A stretch of DNA of 64,000 bases from a virus. The stretch covers positions 62,001 to 126,000 of IMG/VR virus record IMGVR_UViG_3300008108_000011. One strand, written 5' to 3'. Position numbers and translations under genes: made by a program. The notes beneath the pieces were generated by a model, which was given only the letters and a program-made list of their open reading frames with translations, made no database searches and was not told the origin of the DNA. Positions 31,500 to 36,639 of the stretch are shown piece by piece; position 1 is the stretch's first letter, and each line of letters starts with the position of its first letter.

Positions 31500-31811
31500 A
31501 TGCGCCTCATCGAACGCCAAATGAACGCTGCTATCACCAACAGCAAAGATTGGCAGAAAGACAATACCATGGTGAGCAACGCTGATGGTGTTTCTTTCGT
31601 GTTTCTTCATGGTAACTGTATCGCCCAGATTGGTGATACGTTTGTGCGACTGTTTGATGGTGGTTGGCAAACTAACACCACCAAATCTCGCCTGAATGCT
31701 ATCCTGACTGCACACGGCAACGGTGAGCGTGTTTTCCAGAAGAATTTCAATTGGTTTGTTAGCACTGCTGCAGGCGATGTTGAGTTCGAATCTGGTATGC
31801 TTCTCGCCTGA
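31500..31811 (+). CDS. Conserved-looking cyanophage protein (103 aa)
   Basis: Opens MRLIERQMNAAITNSKDWQK and contains VSFVFLHGNCIAQIGDTFVR and GGWQTNTTKSRLNAILTAHG. I recall small phage proteins with the same opening and the LHGN-IA segment, none characterised. Basic N-terminal helix and a beta core. Driven by its own cassette promoter. Confidence 0.8.
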   Translation: MRLIERQMNAAITNSKDWQKDNTMVSNADGVSFVFLHGNCIAQIGDTFVRLFDGGWQTNTTKSRLNAILTAHGNGERVFQKNFNWFVSTAAGDVEFESGMLLA

Positions 31812-31851
31812 ACTTTACACTACATACTAACTGAAACCCATGGAGGATTAC

Positions 31852-31980
31852 ATGACCATTTCTGAAATGTATCAAGAGATTGTTGATCAAGAGGTGGCAG
31901 ACATTTTCCTTGATAGTGATAGTTTGATCGTTGACGATTATGCTCTCGAAGATGTAATCGAAGAGGTCTACGATTTGTAA
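31852..31980 (+). CDS. Small very acidic protein (42 aa)
   Basis: ATG 31852 has GGAGG at 5-6 bp upstream; an ATG at 31840 would put that site inside the gene. Nearly a quarter to a third of residues are Asp or Glu (DQEVADIFLDSDSLIVDDYA), as in DNA-mimic or host-binding early proteins. Function unknown. Confidence 0.65.
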   Translation: MTISEMYQEIVDQEVADIFLDSDSLIVDDYALEDVIEEVYDL

Positions 31981-31999
31981 TACAAACTGATCAGCCGCC

Positions 32000-32058
32000 C
32001 GACCAGTTGGGGAACTGTCACACCACTGGTCGCCGCGGCCACCCCCTGCCCTTATACT
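32000..32058 (+). promoter_or_regulatory. Hairpin-promoter cassette
   Basis: An 8-bp inverted repeat CGACCAGT (32000-32007) / ACTGGTCG (32025-32032), then -10 TATACT (32053-32058), then ATAGAAGTCAAACGCACC. No recognisable -35. ATG at 32084. Confidence 0.65.
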
Positions 32059-32083
32059 ATAGAAGTCAAACGCACCGAGACCT

Positions 32084-32212
32084 ATGTGGGATGAGATCCA
32101 AGACATGCCTGGTGAGATCTTCGATATCGAAGATTGGGGGCACCCCCTAGCAGAGTGCTGGCACGATATGGAGCTGAATGTGCCAGATGAAGAGGTGGCA
32201 CAGGAGGGGTGA
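32084..32212 (+). CDS. Small acidic protein (42 aa)
   Basis: 42 codons behind a cassette promoter; acidic, Trp-rich (WDEIQDMPGEIFDIEDWGHP). Its stop codon lies in the loop of the next cassette's hairpin. Function unknown. Confidence 0.65.
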   Translation: MWDEIQDMPGEIFDIEDWGHPLAECWHDMELNVPDEEVAQEG

Positions 32213-32239
32213 CCCTCCCCCCTCTCCTGCCTCTATACT
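32203..32239 (+). promoter_or_regulatory. Hairpin-promoter cassette
   Basis: Stem GGAGGG (32203-32208) / CCCTCC (32213-32218), loop GTGA holding the upstream stop codon, then -10 TATACT (32234-32239) and GATCAAGTCAACCACACACG. ATG at 32265. -35 is weak (GTGACC, 19 bp). Confidence 0.68.
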
Positions 32240-32264
32240 GATCAAGTCAACCACACACGAGACC

Positions 32265-32432
32265 ATGACCCGCTTCGAAGTTTACGTGCCCTCTGCCCCT
32301 TACGAGTCCGAGAGCACCTGGGATCTCGATCGTGCCTGGGATCTGTGCCTCTCGCTGAGCGAGGAGTTCGGATACGCTCAGGTTCGCCAGGATGGTATCA
32401 TCCTGGGAGACTACACCAACGGGGGTGTGTGA
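32265..32432 (+). CDS. Small protein (55 aa)
   Basis: Start at ATG 32265; the longer frame runs back through the cassette and previous gene. A strand (TRFEVYVPSAPYESESTWDL), a helix (DRAWDLCLSLSEEFGYA) and a beta end. GC-rich codons. Function unknown. Confidence 0.7.
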   Translation: MTRFEVYVPSAPYESESTWDLDRAWDLCLSLSEEFGYAQVRQDGIILGDYTNGGV

Positions 32433-32452
32433 CACTCTAGAAACTGGCACAA

Positions 32453-32488
32453 GGGGTCACCACAGACCCCACCCTGACCCTCTATACT
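32453..32488 (+). promoter_or_regulatory. Hairpin-promoter cassette
   Basis: Stem GGGGTC (32453-32458) / GACCCC (32465-32470) with 6-nt loop, then -10 TATACT (32483-32488), GATCAAGTCAACCAAACAAAGCAA and ATG 32513. From -10 to GTCAACC identical to the cassette at 32234. Confidence 0.7.
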
Positions 32489-32512
32489 GATCAAGTCAAC
32501 CAAACAAAGCAA

Positions 32513-32941
32513 ATGACCGTGACTCTGACCTCCAACTATCGTGACATGCTCGCTGCTGCCACTGTTGAGAAGATCGATGAATTGCTCGATGAGAACTATG
32601 CTCTCGATGACATGCTCGAATTCATCGATGAGCGTAATGAGAACGATTTTGTAGCATACTATGAAGAGTATTGCCGTTGTGGTGAAGCAATCGGTTACGA
32701 TGCTGTAGATGCTCTCATCGATGAGATGGGGTGCGTTTCTGACATCGAAGGGTGTGATGATCGCTTCCGTGGTTGGTATGAATCGACCGCTGATTTCGCT
32801 GAAGAGTTTTATACTGATACCTACGATGTTCCCTCTGCATTGGTGATCGATTGGGAGGCAACTTACGATAGCACCCTCCGCTACGATTACACTGCCTGTG
32901 AGAAAGGTTATCGTCAGGTGGCGATCTTCTCTGATTACTGA
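32513..32941 (+). CDS. ArdA-like antirestriction protein
   Basis: 142 residues, very acidic. The C-terminal half follows the ArdA pattern: FRGWYESTADFAEEFYTDTY, then VPSALVIDWEATYDSTLRYD and GYRQVAIF. ArdA proteins mimic about 42 bp of bent B-DNA and block type I restriction enzymes; the acidic composition fits. The N-terminal region (VEKIDELLDENYALDDMLEF) is helical and acidic. The usual ArdA is ~165 residues, so this is slightly short. It would act early, consistent with its own promoter. Alternative: an unrelated DNA mimic. Confidence 0.68.
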   Translation: MTVTLTSNYRDMLAAATVEKIDELLDENYALDDMLEFIDERNENDFVAYYEEYCRCGEAIGYDAVDALIDEMGCVSDIEGCDDRFRGWYESTADFAEEFYTDTYDVPSALVIDWEATYDSTLRYDYTACEKGYRQVAIFSDY

Positions 32942-32949
32942 GTGACAGT

Positions 32950-33000
32950 CTGAGAGGTGGCACACGCTGCCTCTCAGCACCCCATCCTAGCCCCTATACT
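32950..33000 (+). promoter_or_regulatory. Hairpin-promoter cassette
   Basis: Perfect 8-bp stem CTGAGAGG (32950-32957) / CCTCTCAG (32970-32977), then -10 TATACT (32995-33000), GATCTCAGTTCAAACGACACACG and ATG 33024. No -35 seen. Confidence 0.68.
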
Positions 33001-33023
33001 GATCTCAGTTCAAACGACACACG

Positions 33024-33224
33024 ATGTTCAAGGCATTCACCCTCGGATCTACCGCCATCAGCAAGATGACCGCCGATCCTATCACGGGCACCGTTCGCGT
33101 TCGCTTTCGTGGGGGCACTAAGTTCTACCGCTTCGAGAACGTCTCCCGTCGCGCCATCGTGGCGATGCTGCTGCGCCCTCCCGTGAGCATGGGCCAGTGG
33201 GTAAACCGTCACTGCCTCGCCTGA
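33024..33224 (+). CDS. KTSC-like domain protein, GC-rich (66 aa)
   Basis: Same arrangement as the 30804 product: STAISKMTADPITGTVRVRF, then GGTKFYRFENV, a helix, and SMGQWVNRH. Pairwise identity is low but the pattern (small residue-Ala-Ile, beta strands, Gly-x-x-hydrophobic near the end) fits KTSC. Codon choice is much more GC-rich than its relative 2 kb upstream, so the two copies have different histories. Confidence 0.7.
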   Translation: MFKAFTLGSTAISKMTADPITGTVRVRFRGGTKFYRFENVSRRAIVAMLLRPPVSMGQWVNRHCLA

Positions 33225-33248
33225 TCAGGTCGCCTGACCCTGTAGACT
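33225..33248 (+). promoter_or_regulatory. Hairpin-promoter cassette
   Basis: Stem TCAGG (33225-33229) / CCTGA (33233-33237), then -10 TAGACT (33243-33248), AATCACATCAGCAAACAACCC and ATG 33270. Weak -10, no -35. Confidence 0.5.
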
Positions 33249-33269
33249 AATCACATCAGCAAACAACCC

Positions 33270-33431
33270 ATGAGAATCGAAGTTCGTTACCAGACTCCCT
33301 ACAATGCTTGTGAGTGGCGCTCGCAGTGGTTTAAGGATCTGGCAGAGGCAGAGCGTATGGTAGAATTCTATCGCTCCTGTGGGTCACCCTCTCACATCGC
33401 CCCTTCCTCCCTCGCTCAGTTCGATCGCTGA
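33270..33431 (+). CDS. Small protein (53 aa)
   Basis: 53 codons behind a cassette. A strand (MRIEVRYQTP), a helix (SQWFKDLAEAERMVEFYRSC) and a short tail; looks like a compact beta-alpha protein. Function unknown. Confidence 0.63.
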   Translation: MRIEVRYQTPYNACEWRSQWFKDLAEAERMVEFYRSCGSPSHIAPSSLAQFDR

Positions 33432-33438
33432 TTCTACC

Positions 33439-33579
33439 ATGCCGAACCTCATCCGCCTTTCCCTGGTCGCCGCCATCTGCCTGATGTTCGCCAACACCCT
33501 AGGATCGGTGTTCGCCCTAGCCCAGACCCTAGACCGTGTGACAGCCGAGAAGGTGGCACAGATCGCCGCCATCGACTGA
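33439..33579 (+). CDS. Small exported or membrane protein (46 aa)
   Basis: Start at ATG 33439, 7 bp after the previous stop. Basic start, hydrophobic stretch (LSLVAAICLMFANTLGSVFA) with a possible signal-peptidase site after VFALA, then a short polar tail. GC-rich codons. Confidence 0.6.
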   Translation: MPNLIRLSLVAAICLMFANTLGSVFALAQTLDRVTAEKVAQIAAID

Positions 33580-33590
33580 CCCCGACCCTG

Positions 33591-33596
33591 TAGACT
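33591..33596 (+). promoter_or_regulatory. Cassette -10 box and leader
   Basis: -10 TAGACT followed by GATCTCAGTTCAAACAAAGCAA and ATG 33619. GATCTCAGTTCAAAC is identical to the 32995 cassette and AAACAAAGCAAATGACC to the 32483 cassette, so the leader looks like a hybrid of both. No hairpin or -35 seen. Confidence 0.55.
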
Positions 33597-33618
33597 GATC
33601 TCAGTTCAAACAAAGCAA

Positions 33619-33792
33619 ATGACCAACCCCAAGATCGACCTCGCCGCCATCATGGCAGACTACACCACCCGCTACAATGAGATGCAGGCACGGTCTGCCG
33701 CCAACCGCCAGGCATTCGCTGAGGGTCGCCCCTTCCCCTTCCCCGCCCCCGAGTGCCAGTCTGACACCTGGAACATCAGCGACCGCCACTGA
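33619..33792 (+). CDS. Small protein (57 aa)
   Basis: 57 codons, Ala- and Pro-rich (IDLAAIMADYTTRYNEMQAR; EGRPFPFPAPE). The FPFPAP segment suggests an extended tail. Stop lies within the next hairpin. Function unknown. Confidence 0.6.
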   Translation: MTNPKIDLAAIMADYTTRYNEMQARSAANRQAFAEGRPFPFPAPECQSDTWNISDRH

Positions 33793-33811
33793 GCGGCGCT
33801 GCCTGTAGAAT
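33778..33811 (+). promoter_or_regulatory. Hairpin-promoter cassette
   Basis: Stem AGCG-a-CCGC / GCGG-CGCT (33778-33800, one bulge), loop holding the upstream stop region, then -10 TAGAAT (33806-33811), TCTCTCAGTTCAACCGACAG and ATG 33839. Confidence 0.55.
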
Positions 33812-33838
33812 TCTCTCAGTTCAACCGACAGACGACCG

Positions 33839-34033
33839 ATGATCCTCAGCATGGCATCCGACCTTCAGACCCGCCGCATCGTGTGGGCAGGTCGCAAGAC
33901 AGAGACCGCACAGCAGACCATGGGGCAAGATCTGCCCCTGACCGTAGAGAGTGAGTGGATCGCGGGCGCTTACTCTGACCGCTGGCATGATGAGGCGATC
34001 GCCGCCCTGCCCCTGTTCACCCACGCCGACTGA
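33839..34033 (+). CDS. Small protein (64 aa)
   Basis: 64 codons, mixed composition (SDLQTRRIVWAGRKTETAQQ; LTVESEWIAGAYSDRWHDEA). Probably beta strands plus a helix. Stop lies 3 bp before the HicA-like gene. Function unknown; antitoxin (HicB-like) identity is not supported by the sequence. Confidence 0.65.
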   Translation: MILSMASDLQTRRIVWAGRKTETAQQTMGQDLPLTVESEWIAGAYSDRWHDEAIAALPLFTHAD

Positions 34034-34036
34034 CCC

Positions 34037-34231
34037 ATGAAAAAAATCGAGCGCGAGCGCCTGATGATCATGACCCGTGAGGGATGGGCAGAGAAGCGAC
34101 GCACGGGAGGGCACATCGTATGGCAGCACCCCCGCTATGGCACAACCACCACCAGCGCCACGCCCAGCGACATTAACTCACTGCGACAGATCGAGCGCCA
34201 GCTGCGACGCATCGCCGCCGCTGCTGCCTGA
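34037..34231 (+). CDS. HicA-like mRNA interferase fold protein (64 aa)
   Basis: The signature MTREGWAEKRRTGGHIVWQH contains the HicA pattern: Gly-Trp, a basic strand, then the catalytic histidine in GGH. It is followed by P-x-YG, a spacer and a C-terminal helix (LRQIERQLRRIAAA). HicA proteins have a dsRBD-like fold and cleave mRNA. No HicB partner is evident next to it, and lone HicA-like genes are known in phages, so its use may be other than toxin-antitoxin. GC-rich codons. A strong terminator follows. Confidence 0.72.
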   Translation: MKKIERERLMIMTREGWAEKRRTGGHIVWQHPRYGTTTTSATPSDINSLRQIERQLRRIAAAAA

Positions 34232-34247
34232 CCCGCCATCCTAGCAC

Positions 34248-34273
34248 ACTGCCCCCTAGGGGGCAGTTATTTT
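34248..34273 (+). terminator. Intrinsic terminator
   Basis: Perfect 8-bp stem ACTGCCCC (34248-34255) / GGGGCAGT (34260-34267) with loop CTAG, followed by TATTTTAT. Ends the GC-rich island. Confidence 0.85.
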
Positions 34274-34289
34274 ATAACGATACCGTTAT
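34274..34289 (+). promoter_or_regulatory. Palindrome, possible operator
   Basis: ATAACG-atac-CGTTAT, a 6-bp inverted repeat with 4-bp centre, directly after the terminator. Nothing in the neighbourhood shows which protein would bind it. Confidence 0.4.
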
Positions 34290-34481
34290 GGCGGCGCGGC
34301 CGAGCGAAAAGTCATAGATACTATTAACCTACAAAACTTTGAAAACGCTCGATCGATTACACGTTCATAAAAAAAATTTTTCCCTAACAAAATGACTCAA
34401 AAAACCTCAATGAGCACAAAGACCACAACAGCAGAGGAATTCGGATATATTTGGATGACTTTGAAGGAACTCGTAAGGATC

Positions 34482-34511
34482 TTGACAAATCGCACATAGA
34501 TACACTATAAT
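34482..34511 (+). promoter_or_regulatory. Sigma-70-type promoter
   Basis: -35 TTGACA (34482-34487), 18-bp spacer, consensus -10 TATAAT (34506-34511). First convincing gene is at 34724, so the leader would be about 205 nt, by far the longest here. The rest of the 34290-34723 gap shows only a possible 42-codon frame (34568-34696, with CQRCH) and the structure at 34633-34680. Confidence 0.78.
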
Positions 34512-34632
34512 CTGTAAGACTTTTAGTGTTTGAACAAATAAGTCATGTTGAAATAGATCTCAGAAATATGTGTATCTACGCCACTAGTGACCTTGGAAGA
34601 CGTTTAAGAATTTCATTTTATACGATCGAACA

Positions 34633-34680
34633 CTTTCAGTATGCCTGCCAGCGATGCCATCAATGGCTACCCACTGAAAG
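34633..34680 (+). ncRNA. Structured leader element
   Basis: Outer stem CTTTCAGT (34633-34640) / ACTGAAAG (34673-34680), perfect over 8 bp; inside, GCCA-TCAA-TGGC (34656-34667) forms a second hairpin. It lies within the long leader of the 34482 promoter, so it may be a regulatory RNA structure. A coding reading (34641-34727) competes with this. Confidence 0.5.
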
Positions 34681-34727
34681 AATTCGTAGATTCTGAACTA
34701 TATAAAAAAGATTCCATAAAATTATGA
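34641..34727 (+). CDS. Possible 28-aa leader peptide
   Basis: ATG at 34641, frame ending in an ATGA overlap with the AbrB-like gene (peptide starts MPASDAINGYPLKEF). The coupling suggests a leader peptide or tiny gene, but it coincides with the inverted repeat, so either interpretation may be wrong. Confidence 0.4.
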   Translation: MPASDAINGYPLKEFVDSELYKKDSIKL

Positions 34728-34930
34728 GTAAAGTATATCAATCAACAGTAGAATACAACGAAGATTTCAACGAATACTACCTAACGATTCCCGACGAGCT
34801 TTTAGATAATCTCGGATGGGAAGAAGGGGATGTATTAGAGTGGCATACAAATAAAGATGGCACTGTATTACTCGAAAGAGTAGATGAATATTTTGATGGA
34901 GAGAATGAGAGTGATGACGAACAATCCTAA
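34724..34930 (+). CDS. SpoVT/AbrB-like DNA-binding protein (68 aa)
   Basis: The N-terminal 50 residues show the swapped-hairpin AbrB pattern: YNEDFNEYYLTIPDELLDNL, then GWEEGDVLEW and GTVLLERV. Such domains occur in transition-state regulators and MazE-type antitoxins; here the tail is acidic (EYFDGENESDDEQ). No toxin gene lies beside it. Possible phage regulator of the following late genes or of its own promoter. Overlaps the next gene by 17 bp. Confidence 0.8.
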   Translation: MSKVYQSTVEYNEDFNEYYLTIPDELLDNLGWEEGDVLEWHTNKDGTVLLERVDEYFDGENESDDEQS

Positions 34931-35219
34931 GAAAATACAATACAAGGTAGTTGATAAAAGCGGAAACGTTGTAAGTGACGAAACGTTTGAAGATTACGAA
35001 AAACTAGCAGATCATATGCTAGACATAGCAGACAAATATTATCAAGGTCTTTACACCGTAGATGATAGCGTTAATATTTCAACGTTTGATGAGTCTGGAG
35101 AATTAATTTATGAAGACACTGCAAGCTTTGGAAGCAATGTAGTAACAAACGAAGAGATGGAAGATGAATTCAGAACAGAATCAAAGCGAAGAAATTCAGG
35201 TCAAGGATTTGGCAGTTAA
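34914..35219 (+). CDS. Hypothetical protein (101 aa)
   Basis: Start at ATG 34914; earlier codons lie in the AbrB-like gene. Acidic alpha/beta protein (IQYKVVDKSGNVVSDETFED; EKLADHMLDIADKYYQGLYT). Overlaps the next gene by 56 bp. Unknown; sits just upstream of baseplate genes. Confidence 0.7.
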   Translation: MTNNPKKIQYKVVDKSGNVVSDETFEDYEKLADHMLDIADKYYQGLYTVDDSVNISTFDESGELIYEDTASFGSNVVTNEEMEDEFRTESKRRNSGQGFGS

Positions 35220-35403
35220 ACTACTTGGTCTGATTGATGCATTAAGTGCAAGAATCAGCAAGTTAGAAGAAAAAATGCCAGAAACTTTTGATATTTTTTA
35301 TCGCCCACCTGGCGCTGAGAGTCATCAAAAGTTACACTTGTCATTAGACGAGTTATATGGTAAAATAAATAGTATTGAGACGCGACTTAACGATGCCAGG
35401 TAG
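35164..35403 (+). CDS. Coiled-coil protein (79 aa)
   Basis: Leu-zipper-like helix (VKLLGLIDALSARISKLEEK), a short beta section containing RPPGAESHQK, and a second helix (ELYGKINSIETRLNDA). Overlaps both neighbours. Possibly a small structural or assembly partner of the spike proteins. Confidence 0.68.
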   Translation: MNSEQNQSEEIQVKDLAVKLLGLIDALSARISKLEEKMPETFDIFYRPPGAESHQKLHLSLDELYGKINSIETRLNDAR

Positions 35404-35728
35404 AGTTGTTGCAACTTTCACAGGTTCTGACAGTGGTGGTATTTGCCCATGTGTAACACCACCACAGACACTCTCACCACCTGCGCCAGATAGGAGAGTC
35501 TTTGTGAATAAGATTCCTGTTATGGCGGCTGGTGATGTTCTGTCACCTTCCCCTGGGCAAGACTGCAGTAGTGAACCATCACCATGCACCTCACCAAGAA
35601 CCGTAGTGTCAGCTGGCAGAGTTTTCGTGAATAAGAAGCCAATTGCTCACATTGGAGACATTCTCAATCAATCAACGAACATAAAGATCGTTGGAGTTCC
35701 ATCACAAGTATTTGCAGGAGAATCATAG
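35393..35728 (+). CDS. PAAR-repeat spike tip protein
   Basis: 111 residues from ATG 35393. PAAR family: RRVFVNKIPVMAAGDVLSPS and GRVFVNKKPIAHIGDIL are the two repeated halves, with cysteines (CPC, CSSEPSPC) and histidine for metal binding at the cone tip. Such proteins cap the central spike of contractile tails (T4 gp5.4) and pierce the host envelope. The location before gp25 and gp6 fits. Confidence 0.9.
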   Translation: MPGRVVATFTGSDSGGICPCVTPPQTLSPPAPDRRVFVNKIPVMAAGDVLSPSPGQDCSSEPSPCTSPRTVVSAGRVFVNKKPIAHIGDILNQSTNIKIVGVPSQVFAGES

Positions 35729-35730
35729 TT

Positions 35731-35877
35731 ATGGCAAAAGCAAAAATCGGTCTGGTCAAAACGAATTACGTGCCAGGCAAACCTAAAATGACCAGTCAAG
35801 GTCGTTCGAAGAACACAAATCTTGCTGCGACTAGTCGAAATGGTCGCAAAAAGCGTTATCGCGGGCAAGGAAACTGA
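35731..35877 (+). CDS. Small basic protein (48 aa)
   Basis: 48 codons, Lys/Arg/Asn-rich (MAKAKIGLVKTNYVPGKPKM; SRNGRKKRYRGQGN), starting 2 bp after the PAAR gene and ending just before a terminator. Probably disordered; nucleic-acid or virion binding is possible. Confidence 0.7.
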   Translation: MAKAKIGLVKTNYVPGKPKMTSQGRSKNTNLAATSRNGRKKRYRGQGN

Positions 35878-35881
35878 GATC

Positions 35882-35906
35882 AAGCGCCTTTTTGGCGCTT
35901 TTTTTG
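35882..35906 (+). terminator. Intrinsic terminator
   Basis: Stem AAGCGCC (35882-35888) / GGCGCTT (35894-35900), loop TTTTT, followed by a run of T. Ends the early-to-late linker operon after the PAAR gene. Confidence 0.92.
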
Positions 35907-35999
35907 TGAAAAAAATCAAAAATTTGCGATAATTCTCGGTAATTTCGGGATAGCAACCCCGTAAAAAGTTCTGTTTTAATCAATTTTGAGGAAAAACAG

Positions 36000-36191
36000 A
36001 TGGCAAAATACCAAGTAGACAGAGATATCTCGTATATGAGAGAACATTGGGGCACTACGAAGCTCATTACAGACTATGGGGCGCTGACTCCGACAGATAC
36101 TAAGAAGAAAAACGACCCACCTACAGATAGAATGTCTAGACCTTGTGGCGGCAAGGGAGGATTTGATGATTATGTAGAGAGATGGCACTGA
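36000..36191 (+). CDS. Hypothetical protein (63 aa)
   Basis: Preceded by GAGGAAAAACAG. Polar sequence (YQVDRDISYMREHWGTTKLI; DRMSRPCGGKGGFDDYVERW) with one cysteine. Stands alone between a terminator and the gp25 late promoters. Function unknown. Confidence 0.68.
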   Translation: MAKYQVDRDISYMREHWGTTKLITDYGALTPTDTKKKNDPPTDRMSRPCGGKGGFDDYVERWH

Positions 36192-36208
36192 AGCTCCGTC
36201 AATCTGGG

Positions 36209-36228
36209 TATAAATAATGGTATAAATA
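36209..36228 (+). promoter_or_regulatory. Tandem T4-type late promoters
   Basis: Two TATAAATA boxes (36209-36216 and 36221-36228) ahead of the gp25 ATG at 36239. The second would start transcription only ~5 nt before the ATG, so the first (leader ~17 nt) is the more useful one, or the second gives nearly leaderless mRNA. Confidence 0.78.
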
Positions 36229-36238
36229 TGGTATTTTT

Positions 36239-36634
36239 ATGCCGATCAGCAGGTCTTTTAAAGATATTAGTATAACGTTTGACAAGAATTTCGTGACCGA
36301 TGATCTTGCGGTCACGAAAGATTTTAATGCTATCAAACAATCGGTTAAAAATTTGGTTACTACTGTTCCTGGAGAGCGATTTTTTAACCCAAATATCGGA
36401 AGCAGAATCACAGATCTGTTATTTGAACCATTAGATTTTATTAATGCAAATTTAGTTAAGTCTGAAATTACTTATACCATCAATGCATTTGAACCAAGAG
36501 TAAAATTAATTGATGTAACCGTTGATCAAAACATGGATGATAATGGTTATGATGTTCAAGTAGAATTTGAGGTTATTGGTTTACCAGAAAAAACTCAAGA
36601 ATTAACATTTTTTCTAGAAAGAACTAGAGCATAG
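36239..36634 (+). CDS. 25: Baseplate wedge protein gp25
   Basis: 131 residues, the usual size of the gp25/TssE lysozyme-like family (T4 gp25 is 132). Visible marks: KDFNAIKQSVKNLVTTVPGE, the conserved EPR-like segment GERFFNPNIGSRI, LLFEPLD and the C-terminal strand pair ending EFEVIGLPEKTQEL. In T4 it bridges the baseplate inner ring to the sheath. Next to gp6, in the order found in T4-like cyanophages. Confidence 0.92.
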   Translation: MPISRSFKDISITFDKNFVTDDLAVTKDFNAIKQSVKNLVTTVPGERFFNPNIGSRITDLLFEPLDFINANLVKSEITYTINAFEPRVKLIDVTVDQNMDDNGYDVQVEFEVIGLPEKTQELTFFLERTRA

Positions 36635-36639
36635 AATCA

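Noticed and set aside
32411-32980. 189-codon reverse-strand frame opposite the ArdA-like gene
   Set aside because: Arises from the repetitive GA-rich coding of the + gene; no promoter or ribosome site, and the whole region is otherwise + strand.
31447-33811. Cassettes as remnants of an insertion sequence or MITE
   Set aside because: No terminal inverted repeats common to all copies and no target duplications; similarity is confined to the promoter and leader, which fits regulatory cassettes better.
34276-34340. Possible tRNA in the gap after the terminator
   Set aside because: No cloverleaf, T-loop GTTCRA or acceptor pairing could be drawn; I found no tRNA in the window.
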